Shown here: positions 1-9,676 of the stretch, in pieces
Numbering within the stretch: the stretch's first letter is position 1
Layout: each line of letters starts with the position of its first letter
Assembly (NCBI GenBank): GCA_031267235.1
Contig: JAIRZM010000003.1
Location: 1 to 64,000 of the forward strand
Length of the DNA: 64,000 nucleotides
Direction: 5' to 3'
Source of the DNA: Holosporaceae bacterium
GTDB taxonomy: Bacteria > Pseudomonadota > Alphaproteobacteria > UBA3830
Translations under genes and position numbers: made by a program
The notes under the pieces: model-generated
What the model saw: only the letters and a program-made list of their open reading frames with translations
Databases searched by the model: none
What the model was told of the DNA's origin: nothing

Positions 1-343
1 GTTGGTTTTTTGGAAAAATGGGCCAAAAAACCTTTTTTTTTTATTCATACCCCCCTCCCGGCGTGGAAACCGTCCACCCCCCCCCCCCCCCCCCCCCCCG
101 AATTTCCTCATGCACAGAGACTTAGCGCCTTTAAGCAAAAAACCGTTTGCAACTATATATATACAAAACATCTCTTTACTTTCCTGCCATGCCGCAAATT
201 TAATCACATATTCTATAATTTTTCGTAAAAATTAATGAACGCGATGAGCGCTAAATAGCCCCAGAGCTAGATTTTCATTTTCGAGAGAATTGTGTTAATA
301 GATAGCCGAGAAGGCGTATTATTTTCTGTTGTATGGAGTCGCG

Positions 344-2284
344 ATGTTTCAGAGTCTCGCCAGCGCTGTTCGTTTCCTATCAATTTACCAGATTGCAAAC
401 GCCAATGGCGGGCATCCTGGTATGCCTCTGGGAATGGCCGATTGCATAACGGCTTTGTTTAAAAATTTTCTAATATTTGATCCGGAAAATCCAAGGTGGC
501 CCAACAGAGATAGATTCGTTCTGTCGGGCGGCCACGGTTCAGCTTTGCTCTATTCACTGCTTTACCTGGTCGGGTACAAAAACATATCCCTTGATCATCT
601 AAAGAATTTTCGGAAATTAGGTTCCAAAGCTGCCGGACATCCGGAATATGATCCTGATTGCGGGATAGAAACAACCACTGGCCCTTTGGGGCAAGGGTTC
701 GCCAATGCCGTTGGCATGGCCATTGAGGAAAGAATTCTCAATGCCAGATATGGAGATAAATGCATAAATCATTATGTTTACGTTGCTCTGGGTGACGGTG
801 ATTTGATGGAGGGAATTTCCCATGAAGCCAGCGCAATAGCGGGGCATTTATCTCTGGGGCATTTAATAGCGCTGTTCGACGACAATAATATTACCATCGA
901 TGGGACGCTGGACGTCTCGACGAGCGAAGATACTCTAGAGCGATACAAAGCCTATGGTTGGCACGTTTTAGCCGTCGACGGACACTGTGAAAAATCGATA
1001 ACCGACGCCATAACCGAGGCCAAAGGAGATCCTCGCCCGTCGCTGATCGCCTGTAAAACGAAAATCGGGCTTGGCACTTCGCGTGAAGGCAATCCGCAAG
1101 CTCACAGCGGCCCCCTATCTTCGCAAGAGATTGAAGAGGCAAAGATTTTTTTTAATTGGCCCTATGCTCCCTTCGAAATTCCTGAATATGTAGAAAAAAC
1201 ATGGCGCATCATCGGAAAACGCCACAGCGAAAAGTGCAGGGATTGGTTAGCTGGCCAATCGAAAAATTTTGGCTCCGGAGAGTTTCAGTTCACATCAGAA
1301 CTAAGAAGGGTTTTTAGAGATCTGAAAAAGCAATATTTTATATCCAGGCCATTTGCGGCGACCCGGGTAAGCTCGCAGGAGATTATCGAGAAAGTTATGA
1401 AGGTTTCTGATTTAATTATTTCGGGGGCCGCTGATTTGGGTAAATCCACCGGCTGTTATGCAAAAAATATGAGGCCAATAGTGAGGAGCGATTTTTCCGG
1501 AAATTATCTACACTATGGCGTTCGGGAACACGCCATGGGAGCCATCATAAACGGCATTGCAGCTGGGAAAAAAGTAAAAAGCTTTGGGGGGACGTTTTTA
1601 ACCTTCAGCGACTATATGAAGCCCGCAATACGCATGAGCGCTCTCATGAATATTCCCTCAATATTTGTGTTCAGTCATGATTCCATTGGAGTTGGAGAAG
1701 ATGGGCCGACGCACCAACCAGTGGAACATTTGACTTCTCTGCGCTCCATTCCAAACTTGAATGTATTTCGTCCGGCCGACGCTCTGGAGACGTTGGAATG
1801 CTGGGAATGCGCCCTCAAAAGCGCAAGGCCGTCGGCTCTTGTGTTTAGTAGACAGGATCTGCTGAGTGTGCGCTTTTCTGGAAAAGTGAACATATGTGAA
1901 AATGGCGGCTATTTGCTTCACGAGGATAGCTTTGAAAACTCCAGAGCCGTTACGCTGATAGCAACCGGTTCTGAGGTTGGAATTGCGCTGGAAGCGAAGA
2001 AATTGTTGAATTCTAGAGAAGTTTCTGTGAATGTTGCCAGCGTTCCCTGCTGGAATTTATTTGACGAACAGCCGGAAAGCTATAAAAAATACGTTTTGGG
2101 AGATAATCTACGTGTTGGCATCGAAGCGTCGAACGGATTCGGTTGGGAAAAATATCTTGGCTCGAATAGTTTGTTTTTTGGAGTAAATGATTTTGGCAAA
2201 TCCGCATCTTATCCAACACTTTACAAGTATTTCGAGCTTACGGCTCAGGAAGTATGTGCTAGAATCTTCAGAAAAATAATCTAG
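344..2284 (+). CDS. tkt: Transketolase
   Basis: Full-length ORF with transketolase motifs (GGHPGMPLGMAD, GHGSALLYSLLYL, TGPLGQGFANAVGMA, GDGDLMEG, GVREHAMGAI, HDSIGVGEDGPTHQPVEHL). GGAG lies upstream of ATG 344; ORF track start is 329. Confidence 0.96.
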   Translation: MFQSLASAVRFLSIYQIANANGGHPGMPLGMADCITALFKNFLIFDPENPRWPNRDRFVLSGGHGSALLYSLLYLVGYKNISLDHLKNFRKLGSKAAGHPEYDPDCGIETTTGPLGQGFANAVGMAIEERILNARYGDKCINHYVYVALGDGDLMEGISHEASAIAGHLSLGHLIALFDDNNITIDGTLDVSTSEDTLERYKAYGWHVLAVDGHCEKSITDAITEAKGDPRPSLIACKTKIGLGTSREGNPQAHSGPLSSQEIEEAKIFFNWPYAPFEIPEYVEKTWRIIGKRHSEKCRDWLAGQSKNFGSGEFQFTSELRRVFRDLKKQYFISRPFAATRVSSQEIIEKVMKVSDLIISGAADLGKSTGCYAKNMRPIVRSDFSGNYLHYGVREHAMGAIINGIAAGKKVKSFGGTFLTFSDYMKPAIRMSALMNIPSIFVFSHDSIGVGEDGPTHQPVEHLTSLRSIPNLNVFRPADALETLECWECALKSARPSALVFSRQDLLSVRFSGKVNICENGGYLLHEDSFENSRAVTLIATGSEVGIALEAKKLLNSREVSVNVASVPCWNLFDEQPESYKKYVLGDNLRVGIEASNGFGWEKYLGSNSLFFGVNDFGKSASYPTLYKYFELTAQEVCARIFRKII

Positions 2285-2301
2285 CAGAGGAGGTATATCG
2301 C

Positions 2302-3327
2302 ATGAATGTGGCCATTAATGGGTTCGGCAGGATAGGTAGATTGGCGCTGCGCGCTTTTTTGGAACATCGCCGGAAATATAATTTCAAAATTATTGCCGTA
2401 AACGATCTCGGCGACATTGACTCTGCTCTGCATTTACTAAAATATGATTCCGTTCACGGAGAATTAACCCTCAACGTTCAAAAGATATCCGCAACTGAGT
2501 TTTCCATTGAGGATGAAAGCATTAGTTATTTTTCGGAAAAATCTCCAGAAATGCTGCCCTGGAAGCGGTTGAAGATAGATGTTGTCCTGGAATGTACGGG
2601 CATTTTAAAAACAAAAGAGGCGTGCCGGAAACATTTAGCGGCCGGCGCTGCAAAAGTGTTGATTTCCGCTCCATCCGAGGACGCCGATAAAACTGTGGTG
2701 TTTGGGGTTAACGAAGATACTCTAGATCTTTCTAAGGACACAATTATCTCAAATGCTTCCTGCACAACCAATTGCCTGGCGCCGATCGTAAAGATAATTC
2801 GCGAGAAGATTGAAATAGTCAACGGATTCATGATGACAATTCATTCCTACACCGGCGATCAGAGGTTGATTGACACGGCGCATAAGGATCTTAGGCGCGC
2901 TAGAGCCGCAGCGGCAAACATAATCCCAACTTCAACCGGAGCTACCAACGCCATCGAGAAAATCTTTCCCGAGCTTGCTGGAAAGTTATCAGGACTTGCG
3001 GTGAGAGTACCGACCTCCAATGTGTCCATGCTGGATTTTACGTTTACAACGAAAAGAAAAGTTTCCGCCGAAGAGATTAACAAAATCATTAGGGAAAACT
3101 CCGAAGGAAAGTTAAAAAATATTCTTGGCTATACGCAAAAACCTCTTGTTTCATCAGATTTTAATCATTCTCCATTGAGCGCCACAGTTGATTTGCCATT
3201 AACAAAGGTAATTGATGGAACTACGATTCATTTGGTTGCTTGGTATGACAACGAATGGGGGTTTTCCAATCGTATGCTGGACGTAGTAGGACGAATAGAA
3301 GATCTTCAGTTTCACGGGGCGGCGTGA
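2302..3327 (+). CDS. gap: Type I glyceraldehyde-3-phosphate dehydrogenase
   Basis: NGFGRIGR Rossmann motif, SNASCTTNCLAP active site, NEWGFSNRMLD C-terminus. Confidence 0.97.
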   Translation: MNVAINGFGRIGRLALRAFLEHRRKYNFKIIAVNDLGDIDSALHLLKYDSVHGELTLNVQKISATEFSIEDESISYFSEKSPEMLPWKRLKIDVVLECTGILKTKEACRKHLAAGAAKVLISAPSEDADKTVVFGVNEDTLDLSKDTIISNASCTTNCLAPIVKIIREKIEIVNGFMMTIHSYTGDQRLIDTAHKDLRRARAAAANIIPTSTGATNAIEKIFPELAGKLSGLAVRVPTSNVSMLDFTFTTKRKVSAEEINKIIRENSEGKLKNILGYTQKPLVSSDFNHSPLSATVDLPLTKVIDGTTIHLVAWYDNEWGFSNRMLDVVGRIEDLQFHGAA

Positions 3328-3965
3328 TGAGAATTTTAGCTCGCAGGAGTAGCGGATTCTCTTTGATAGAAGTTGCCATAGCGATTGTTGTAATTGGTCT
3401 TATAGCCAGTTTTGCGCTGAAGGGCAAGGAGCTGATAACTACGGCAAAATTGCGCTCGGTTGCGGAGCAGGTGAACGCCATAAAACTGGCGACACAAACT
3501 TTTGTGGATAAATATGGCGCCCTGCCCGGCGATTTTAGTCGAGCACGCGAAATGATTCACAATTCGCTCGCCAATGGAACGGGAAAAGGATATATATCAT
3601 CGATTGATGACGTAAAAAGGTTCTGGCAACACCTGGCGGCGGCTGAGCTGCTGAATATGGAGCTGGTAAACGGCTATCCCGTCAGCAAAATTGGCGGCTA
3701 CTATGCGGTGTCTTCCAATATCTCCAATCATCCGGGCACATGGATTGTTCTGTGTAGAAGCGCGAGAGACAATCAAAGTTTTGATGGTATTTTGTCTCCG
3801 GTTGACGCGTATTTCATAGACAAAAATAACGATACCGGCAATCCCACAACCGGTGAAATTCAGATAATTAAAGGGGCGTCCGCATCGGGAGAATGTTTTA
3901 TTGGGTCTGAATATAATCTCAAAAATAAAAACAAAGATTGCGTTATTATATTCAAAATTTGGTAG
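3327..3965 (+). CDS. Prepilin-type N-terminal cleavage/methylation domain protein (pseudopilin-like)
   Basis: N-terminus MRILARRSSGFSLIEVAIAIVVIGLIASF matches the prepilin G|FxLxE signal. ATG overlaps the gap stop (TGATG). KYGALPGDF motif. Confidence 0.8.
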   Translation: MRILARRSSGFSLIEVAIAIVVIGLIASFALKGKELITTAKLRSVAEQVNAIKLATQTFVDKYGALPGDFSRAREMIHNSLANGTGKGYISSIDDVKRFWQHLAAAELLNMELVNGYPVSKIGGYYAVSSNISNHPGTWIVLCRSARDNQSFDGILSPVDAYFIDKNNDTGNPTTGEIQIIKGASASGECFIGSEYNLKNKNKDCVIIFKIW

Positions 3966-4602
3966 ACGTAGTGGATCTTTGCTGCTGGAATTGGCGATCG
4001 CCATGTCCATCATTGGGGTAATTTCTGGTTTTTTCATTAAAAAAACGATTGCCGCTAATCGGGCTCTGCGTATTCAAATTACAAAAAATAATATGGAGAC
4101 GGTAGTGATGGCGCTTGCTTCCTATGTCTCCAAGCATAGTCGTCTTCCTAGACCTGCTGCAGATAAGACTGGTTACGAAAATAATGCGTCAGTAGATGCG
4201 GAGTTGGCAAGCTTTGTTGGATATATTCCATTTAATACGTTGGGAATATCTGCTAAAACAGCTTCGGATGGCGAAGCTAGGCTGTTGATTTATATAGTCG
4301 AGTCATCATTAACGTCCAGTTTTGATACAATATACGAAGGCAGTCTTTTCTCAAGCTCGTATTTCTGCTACCCCATTACGAACCCAAAAATCTTTATCAA
4401 TGAGCTGAAAGATTCGCCTGATATAGTGGCTTTTGTCATTGATACTGCAGATAATTTCCCAAAAATTTCAAATAAAATCATAATTGCCATGGCTCCCTAT
4501 ACCCTATGGATGTCTCGTGATATGATTCTAATGAAATATCTAAAAGATGCTCCATGCAGAGCAAAGAAAACATCGAACAGCGAGAACGACAATAGTTACT
4601 AA
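3901..4602 (+). CDS. Second prepilin-like/pseudopilin protein
   Basis: GRRSGSLLLELAIAMSIIGVISGFF resembles a prepilin signal with conserved Glu5. Overlaps the previous ORF; true start uncertain (non-ATG). Confidence 0.65.
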   Translation: MGLNIISKIKTKIALLYSKFGRRSGSLLLELAIAMSIIGVISGFFIKKTIAANRALRIQITKNNMETVVMALASYVSKHSRLPRPAADKTGYENNASVDAELASFVGYIPFNTLGISAKTASDGEARLLIYIVESSLTSSFDTIYEGSLFSSSYFCYPITNPKIFINELKDSPDIVAFVIDTADNFPKISNKIIIAMAPYTLWMSRDMILMKYLKDAPCRAKKTSNSENDNSY

Positions 4603-4693
4603 TTTTTATATCTAATTGGTATATCTTTATGTTGGTGTTTTTTCTATAATCCGTGCTCATGGTATATGTGCGACGCACCGTTGTGAGGTTAAA

Positions 4694-7345
4694 ATGTTAT
4701 CTAAAGTTCTTAAGTTAGTTTTTGGTTCGCACAACGACAGAATGGTCAATAAATATTTCAAAATCGCCATAGAGGTTAATCGGCTGGAGGAGGCGATTTC
4801 ATCGCTGTCCGATGAAGAGTTGCGGGCGAAGACAGATGAATTCCGACAGCGGCTAGCCGAAGGCGAAACCCTGGAGGATATCCTGCCAGAGGCTTTTGCC
4901 GTGGCGCGAGAGGCTTCTAAGCGAACTCTGGGTCTGCGTCCATTCGATGTACAGCTGGTGGGAGCTCTGGCGTTGCACAATGGCATGGTGGCGGAAATGA
5001 AAACCGGCGAGGGTAAAACGCTGGTAGCTTCCCTCGCCGTGTATTTGAATGCCCTGGATGGAAAAGGCGTTCATGTGGTCACGGTGAATGACTATCTGGC
5101 TCGCCGCGACGCCGAATGGATGGGAAAAATTTATAGATTCCTTGGGTTAACAGTTGGAATTATCGTCCACGGGCTTACAGACTCTGAACGTCGTGAGCAA
5201 TACGCCTGCGACGTAACCTATGCCACCAACAATGAGCTGGGGTTCGACTATCTGCGGGACAACATGAAGTTTTATTCGTCGGAACTGGTGATGCGGCCAT
5301 TTCACTATGCCATTGTGGATGAAGTGGACAGTATTTTGATCGACGAAGCTCGTACTCCGCTGATTATTTCCGGCGCTGCTGAAGATTCTGCTGATTTATA
5401 CATTAGAGTTGGTTCCCTAATTCCAAAGTTGGTTAAGGCAGACTATGATATTGATGAAAAACACCGTTCGATCACTCTTACGGAAGATGGAAACGAACAC
5501 ATTGAACAGCTGCTAAATGCCGCCGACTTGCTCCAAACCAACAATCTGTACGATATCCAAAATATTGCCGTAGTTCACCATGTAAATAATGCCCTCAAAG
5601 CTCATCATTTATTCCGACGTGACGTAGACTACATCGTGAAAAATGGGAAAGTGATCATCATCGACGAGTTTACGGGTCGCATGATGGAGGGGCGGCGCTA
5701 TTCTGATGGTCTTCATCAAGCAATTGAGGCCAAGGAAAGTGTAGATGTGGAAATGGAAAATCAGACGCTGGCCTCCATTACATTTCAGAATTTTTTTAGG
5801 ATGTATAAAAAATTATCCGGCATGACGGGAACAGCAGAAACTGAGGCGCAAGAGCTGTCTGAGATATATAAGGTGGAAACTCTGGTCATTCCCACCAACG
5901 TACCGGTTACAAGGCAGGATTTGGACGACGAAGTCTACCGAACTGCTGAGGAGAAGTACCAGGCAATCATTACTCTCATTCGGGAATGCAATGTCCGTCG
6001 TCAACCGGTGCTGGTGGGCACCGTAAGCATCGAAAAGTCCGAACTGCTATCGTCTCTGCTGAAAAAAGCCAAAATACCGCACAATGTTCTGAATGCCAGA
6101 TATCATGACGTTGAAGCTGAAATCATTGCCGACGCTGGTAAATCCGGCGCCGTTACCATCGCCACCAATATGGCCGGCCGCGGCACCGATATCAAGCTCG
6201 GCGGCAATCTGGAGGTGCGACTTGCCCGAGAGCTTCAAGGAGTGGAAGATGCGCGACTGCGTCACCAAATTCAGGCGAAGGTGGAGAAGGAGATAGATGG
6301 TGATTTTGAAATGGTCAAAAACGCCGGAGGTTTATACGTAATCGGAACTGAACGCCACGAAAGTCGCCGCATCGACAATCAGCTACGTGGGCGATCCGGC
6401 CGCCAGGGCGATCCTGGAGCGTCGAAGTTTTTCCTGTCGCTGGAGGATGATCTGATGCGCATTTTTGGAGCTGAAAAACTTGATTCCATGCTGAAGAAGT
6501 TGGGAATAGAGGAAGGAGAGGCCATTATTCATCCCTGGGTCAATAAGGCGCTGGAAAAGGCTCAACAACGAGTCGAAGCCCGCAACTACGACATCCGGAA
6601 GCATCTGCTGAAGTATGATGACGTCATGAACGACCAAAGGAATGTCATTTATGGTCAGCGTCATGAGCTGATGCAGGAAAATGTGGATCTAAGTGAAGAG
6701 ATAAACGACATGCGCCGCGAAGTGATTCAAAGAATAATCTTCGGCAATATTCCGGAGGACACATCCCATGACTTTTGGGAGTACCAGATCATAAACGATG
6801 AACTTGCCAAGTACTTCGGTGGCGATATATGCCTCCAAAAAGGGGAAATTTTTACTCGAGATGCAGCTGTCGACGTAGTTTTCGAGCAGGTAATGGAAAA
6901 AGTTAAGAAGAAAGAGGAAATCAACACTTCCAGCATGATGCGCTATATGGAACGCACAGTTCTGCTGCGTTTAATCGATCAGTATTGGAAGGAGCATTTG
7001 CTGAATCTGGATAGACTGCGGCAGGGCATAAATCTACGGGCTTATGCCCAGCGAGATCCTTTAAATGAGTACAAGCAGGAAGCTTTTTCCCTTTTTGAAA
7101 TGATGTCGTCCACCATTCGGGAAGAAACAGTAAAGACTATGTCGCTGTTTGAGATTCCCCAGGAGGCGCGGGACATCCTGGCGACTGCTCTTCTGGCTAA
7201 GGGCGATCCCGTCACAGAGCACAACGGGAACATTATCGAGGCGGAGTATCGGGATGCGGTCGATCCGTTTGCAGCTCCAAGAAATGCGCTGTGTCCGTGT
7301 GGTAGCGGTAAGAAATACAAATATTGTTGCGGAAAAATTAAGTAA
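4694..7345 (+). CDS. secA: Preprotein translocase ATPase SecA
   Basis: [11 protein letters not shown] Walker [36 protein letters not shown]-terminal zinc motif [14 protein letters not shown]. Confidence 0.98.
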   Translation: MLSKVLKLVFGSHNDRMVNKYFKIAIEVNRLEEAISSLSDEELRAKTDEFRQRLAEGETLEDILPEAFAVAREASKRTLGLRPFDVQLVGALALHNGMVAEMKTGEGKTLVASLAVYLNALDGKGVHVVTVNDYLARRDAEWMGKIYRFLGLTVGIIVHGLTDSERREQYACDVTYATNNELGFDYLRDNMKFYSSELVMRPFHYAIVDEVDSILIDEARTPLIISGAAEDSADLYIRVGSLIPKLVKADYDIDEKHRSITLTEDGNEHIEQLLNAADLLQTNNLYDIQNIAVVHHVNNALKAHHLFRRDVDYIVKNGKVIIIDEFTGRMMEGRRYSDGLHQAIEAKESVDVEMENQTLASITFQNFFRMYKKLSGMTGTAETEAQELSEIYKVETLVIPTNVPVTRQDLDDEVYRTAEEKYQAIITLIRECNVRRQPVLVGTVSIEKSELLSSLLKKAKIPHNVLNARYHDVEAEIIADAGKSGAVTIATNMAGRGTDIKLGGNLEVRLARELQGVEDARLRHQIQAKVEKEIDGDFEMVKNAGGLYVIGTERHESRRIDNQLRGRSGRQGDPGASKFFLSLEDDLMRIFGAEKLDSMLKKLGIEEGEAIIHPWVNKALEKAQQRVEARNYDIRKHLLKYDDVMNDQRNVIYGQRHELMQENVDLSEEINDMRREVIQRIIFGNIPEDTSHDFWEYQIINDELAKYFGGDICLQKGEIFTRDAAVDVVFEQVMEKVKKKEEINTSSMMRYMERTVLLRLIDQYWKEHLLNLDRLRQGINLRAYAQRDPLNEYKQEAFSLFEMMSSTIREETVKTMSLFEIPQEARDILATALLAKGDPVTEHNGNIIEAEYRDAVDPFAAPRNALCPCGSGKKYKYCCGKIK

Positions 7346-7365
7346 ACAAAAAATGGGAGAGATTC

Positions 7366-8844
7366 ATGAAGTTCTGCGTCACAACGCCCATTTATTATAT
7401 AAACGGCGAGCCCCACATTGGCCATGCCTATGCCAGCATCGCCGCTGATATTCTTGCGCGCTTTAGGCGATTAGACGGATCCGAGGTGCATTTTTCCACG
7501 GGCACAGATGAACACGGCATAAAAGTCGCTCGGTCCGCCGAGACTGCCTCAATGGATGTGCATAAGTTCAGCGACCTCATGTCCCAAGGGTTTAGGGATC
7601 TTGGTAAACTCATAAATCTCTCCCAGGACGATTTCATTCGCACCACGGAGGAGCGCCACATCCTCAGCTCACAGAAACTTTGGCGCCTGATGGCCGACGA
7701 CATCTATAAAGGCTCCTATTCCGGCTGGTATTCGGCTCGGGATGAAGAGTATGTGTCGGAAGAGGATGTGGTGGACGGCAAAGCTCCCAGCGGCGCGCCG
7801 GTGGAATGGATGGAGGAGGAATCTTACTTTTTTCGCCTCTCCGCCTATCAGGATAAATTACTGGAGCTGTATGAGAAAAACCCTGATTTCATCGCTCCCG
7901 TTAGCCGCAGGAATGAAGTGATAAGTTTTGTAAAGGGGGGGCTGAAGGATCTATCAATTTCCCGAAGTAAATTCGATTGGGGCATTCCGATTCCGAACGC
8001 TCCTGGCCACGTAATGTACGTTTGGATCGACGCTTTGGCCAACTACATAACATCGCTGGGATTTCCTGAAAATACTCATCGTGTTTCCGAAATGATGGCT
8101 AATTGCGTTCATGTCGTTGGAAAGGAGATTCTGCGATTCCATGCCGTCTACTGGCCGGCATTCCTGATGTCTGCGGGATTGACTTTGCCGAAGCGAATTT
8201 TCGCTCATGGATGGTGGACCAGCGAAGGCCAAAAGATGTCCAAGTCCATCGGCAACGTAGTGGATCCTCAAAAAACCATAGAAAAATATGGTCTTGATTC
8301 CGTTCGCTACTTCCTATTTCGAGAAATTAGATTCGGCGAAGATGGAGACTTTTCTGAAAAAGCACTGCAACAGCGCATTTCCTACGACCTAGCCAACGAT
8401 TTGGGGAATCTGGTGCAACGGGTACTGGCTTTCATCCAAAAAATCGGCGGCCTTAGGGTAAATTACGATTTTACGGACGCGGAAATGCCACTTTTTGAGG
8501 ATTCAAGAAATTTAGTCGAAAAATTACGAATTCTCGTGGACAAACAGGATTTGCATGGCGCTCTCATCGAAATTTGGAAACTGGTTTCTGCATCCAATAA
8601 ATTTGTTAATGACATGAGGCCATGGGAATTGGCAAGAGAAGATGATAATCGTCTGAATCTAGTTCTAACTGCGCTATGCGAGAGTCTTCGCGCCATTGCG
8701 TTTGGGATCGCGCCCTTTATGCCGGACACGGCCCGCAAAATTTTCGATTTTATGAATGTGGAAGGGAAATCTTTTAAGGAAATTGAAGCGAATTTTAGCG
8801 ATCAAGTGTTTCCGTCGCCCTTCCTTCTGTTTCCAAGGGAGTAA
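7366..8844 (+). CDS. metG: Methionyl-tRNA synthetase
   Basis: HIGHAYASIAADILARF HIGH-type motif, KMSKSIGN motif, class I aaRS architecture. Confidence 0.97.
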   Translation: MKFCVTTPIYYINGEPHIGHAYASIAADILARFRRLDGSEVHFSTGTDEHGIKVARSAETASMDVHKFSDLMSQGFRDLGKLINLSQDDFIRTTEERHILSSQKLWRLMADDIYKGSYSGWYSARDEEYVSEEDVVDGKAPSGAPVEWMEEESYFFRLSAYQDKLLELYEKNPDFIAPVSRRNEVISFVKGGLKDLSISRSKFDWGIPIPNAPGHVMYVWIDALANYITSLGFPENTHRVSEMMANCVHVVGKEILRFHAVYWPAFLMSAGLTLPKRIFAHGWWTSEGQKMSKSIGNVVDPQKTIEKYGLDSVRYFLFREIRFGEDGDFSEKALQQRISYDLANDLGNLVQRVLAFIQKIGGLRVNYDFTDAEMPLFEDSRNLVEKLRILVDKQDLHGALIEIWKLVSASNKFVNDMRPWELAREDDNRLNLVLTALCESLRAIAFGIAPFMPDTARKIFDFMNVEGKSFKEIEANFSDQVFPSPFLLFPRE

Positions 8845-8845
8845 A

Positions 8846-9676
8846 ATGTTTTTTGTGGACTCCCATTGCCATCTCCTATTCCCTAAGTTCTATTCTGTCT
8901 CCGAAAAATTAGATGAAGAGAAATACTGCGTGGCGGCTCTGCTGGATCGAGCCGAGAAGGCCGGTGTGAAATATCTGCTGATAATTGGAACTGAATTGGC
9001 CGACGTGGATGAAATACAGTCCATCGCCGATTCTCACGACAATGTGTTTCGCACCGTTGGGATACATCCGCTGGAGGCGGCCAAACATTGCGCTTCCTTC
9101 ACATTTGAAGAAATTTCTTCTATCATTCGTCAGCAGGCGTCGTCGTCGAAGATCGTCGCCATCGGAGAGATCGGCCTGGACTATCACTACGAAAAAGAAA
9201 GCCAAAAGCAGCAGAAGGAATTGTTCAACCTGCAGCTGGATTTGGCGCAGGAGTGTTCTTTGCCGGTGGTCATTCACTCCCGAGAAGCCTATCCTGATGT
9301 TGTAGCCGTACTTAAAGATTATCCGCGGGTAACCGGCGTAATTCATTGCTTTTCCGGAGAGAAAGATTTCGCGCGCAAGGCATTAGATCTGGGATTCTAT
9401 ATCTCCATATCCGGAGTAGTCACCTATAAAAATGCCGTCGAACTCCAGGAGACGATAAAAATGATACCGCTGGACCGAATGCTACTGGAAACCGACTCGC
9501 CGTTTTTGGCGCCAGTGCCCCATCGTGGTCAAATAAACGAGCCGGCTTTTATTCCTCACATCGCAGAAAAAATTTCGAAATTGATGAATGTTCCTGTTGA
9601 AACTCTGGCGCAGCGAACATCTGAGAATTTCTTTCGTTTGTTTTGCGCTGGAATAGGGCTGAGCGCTACTTCTTGA
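8846..9676 (+). CDS. tatD: TatD-family metal-dependent hydrolase
   Basis: VDSHCHL, GIHPLEA, IGEIGLDYHY, VIHSREA, IHCFSG, LLETDSPFLAPVPHRG motifs. Confidence 0.94.
   Translation: MFFVDSHCHLLFPKFYSVSEKLDEEKYCVAALLDRAEKAGVKYLLIIGTELADVDEIQSIADSHDNVFRTVGIHPLEAAKHCASFTFEEISSIIRQQASSSKIVAIGEIGLDYHYEKESQKQQKELFNLQLDLAQECSLPVVIHSREAYPDVVAVLKDYPRVTGVIHCFSGEKDFARKALDLGFYISISGVVTYKNAVELQETIKMIPLDRMLLETDSPFLAPVPHRGQINEPAFIPHIAEKISKLMNVPVETLAQRTSENFFRLFCAGIGLSATS

Noticed and set aside
2-235. Small ORFs over the poly-C region (77 and 72 aa)
   Set aside because: Low-complexity translations caused by homopolymers; no supportable gene.
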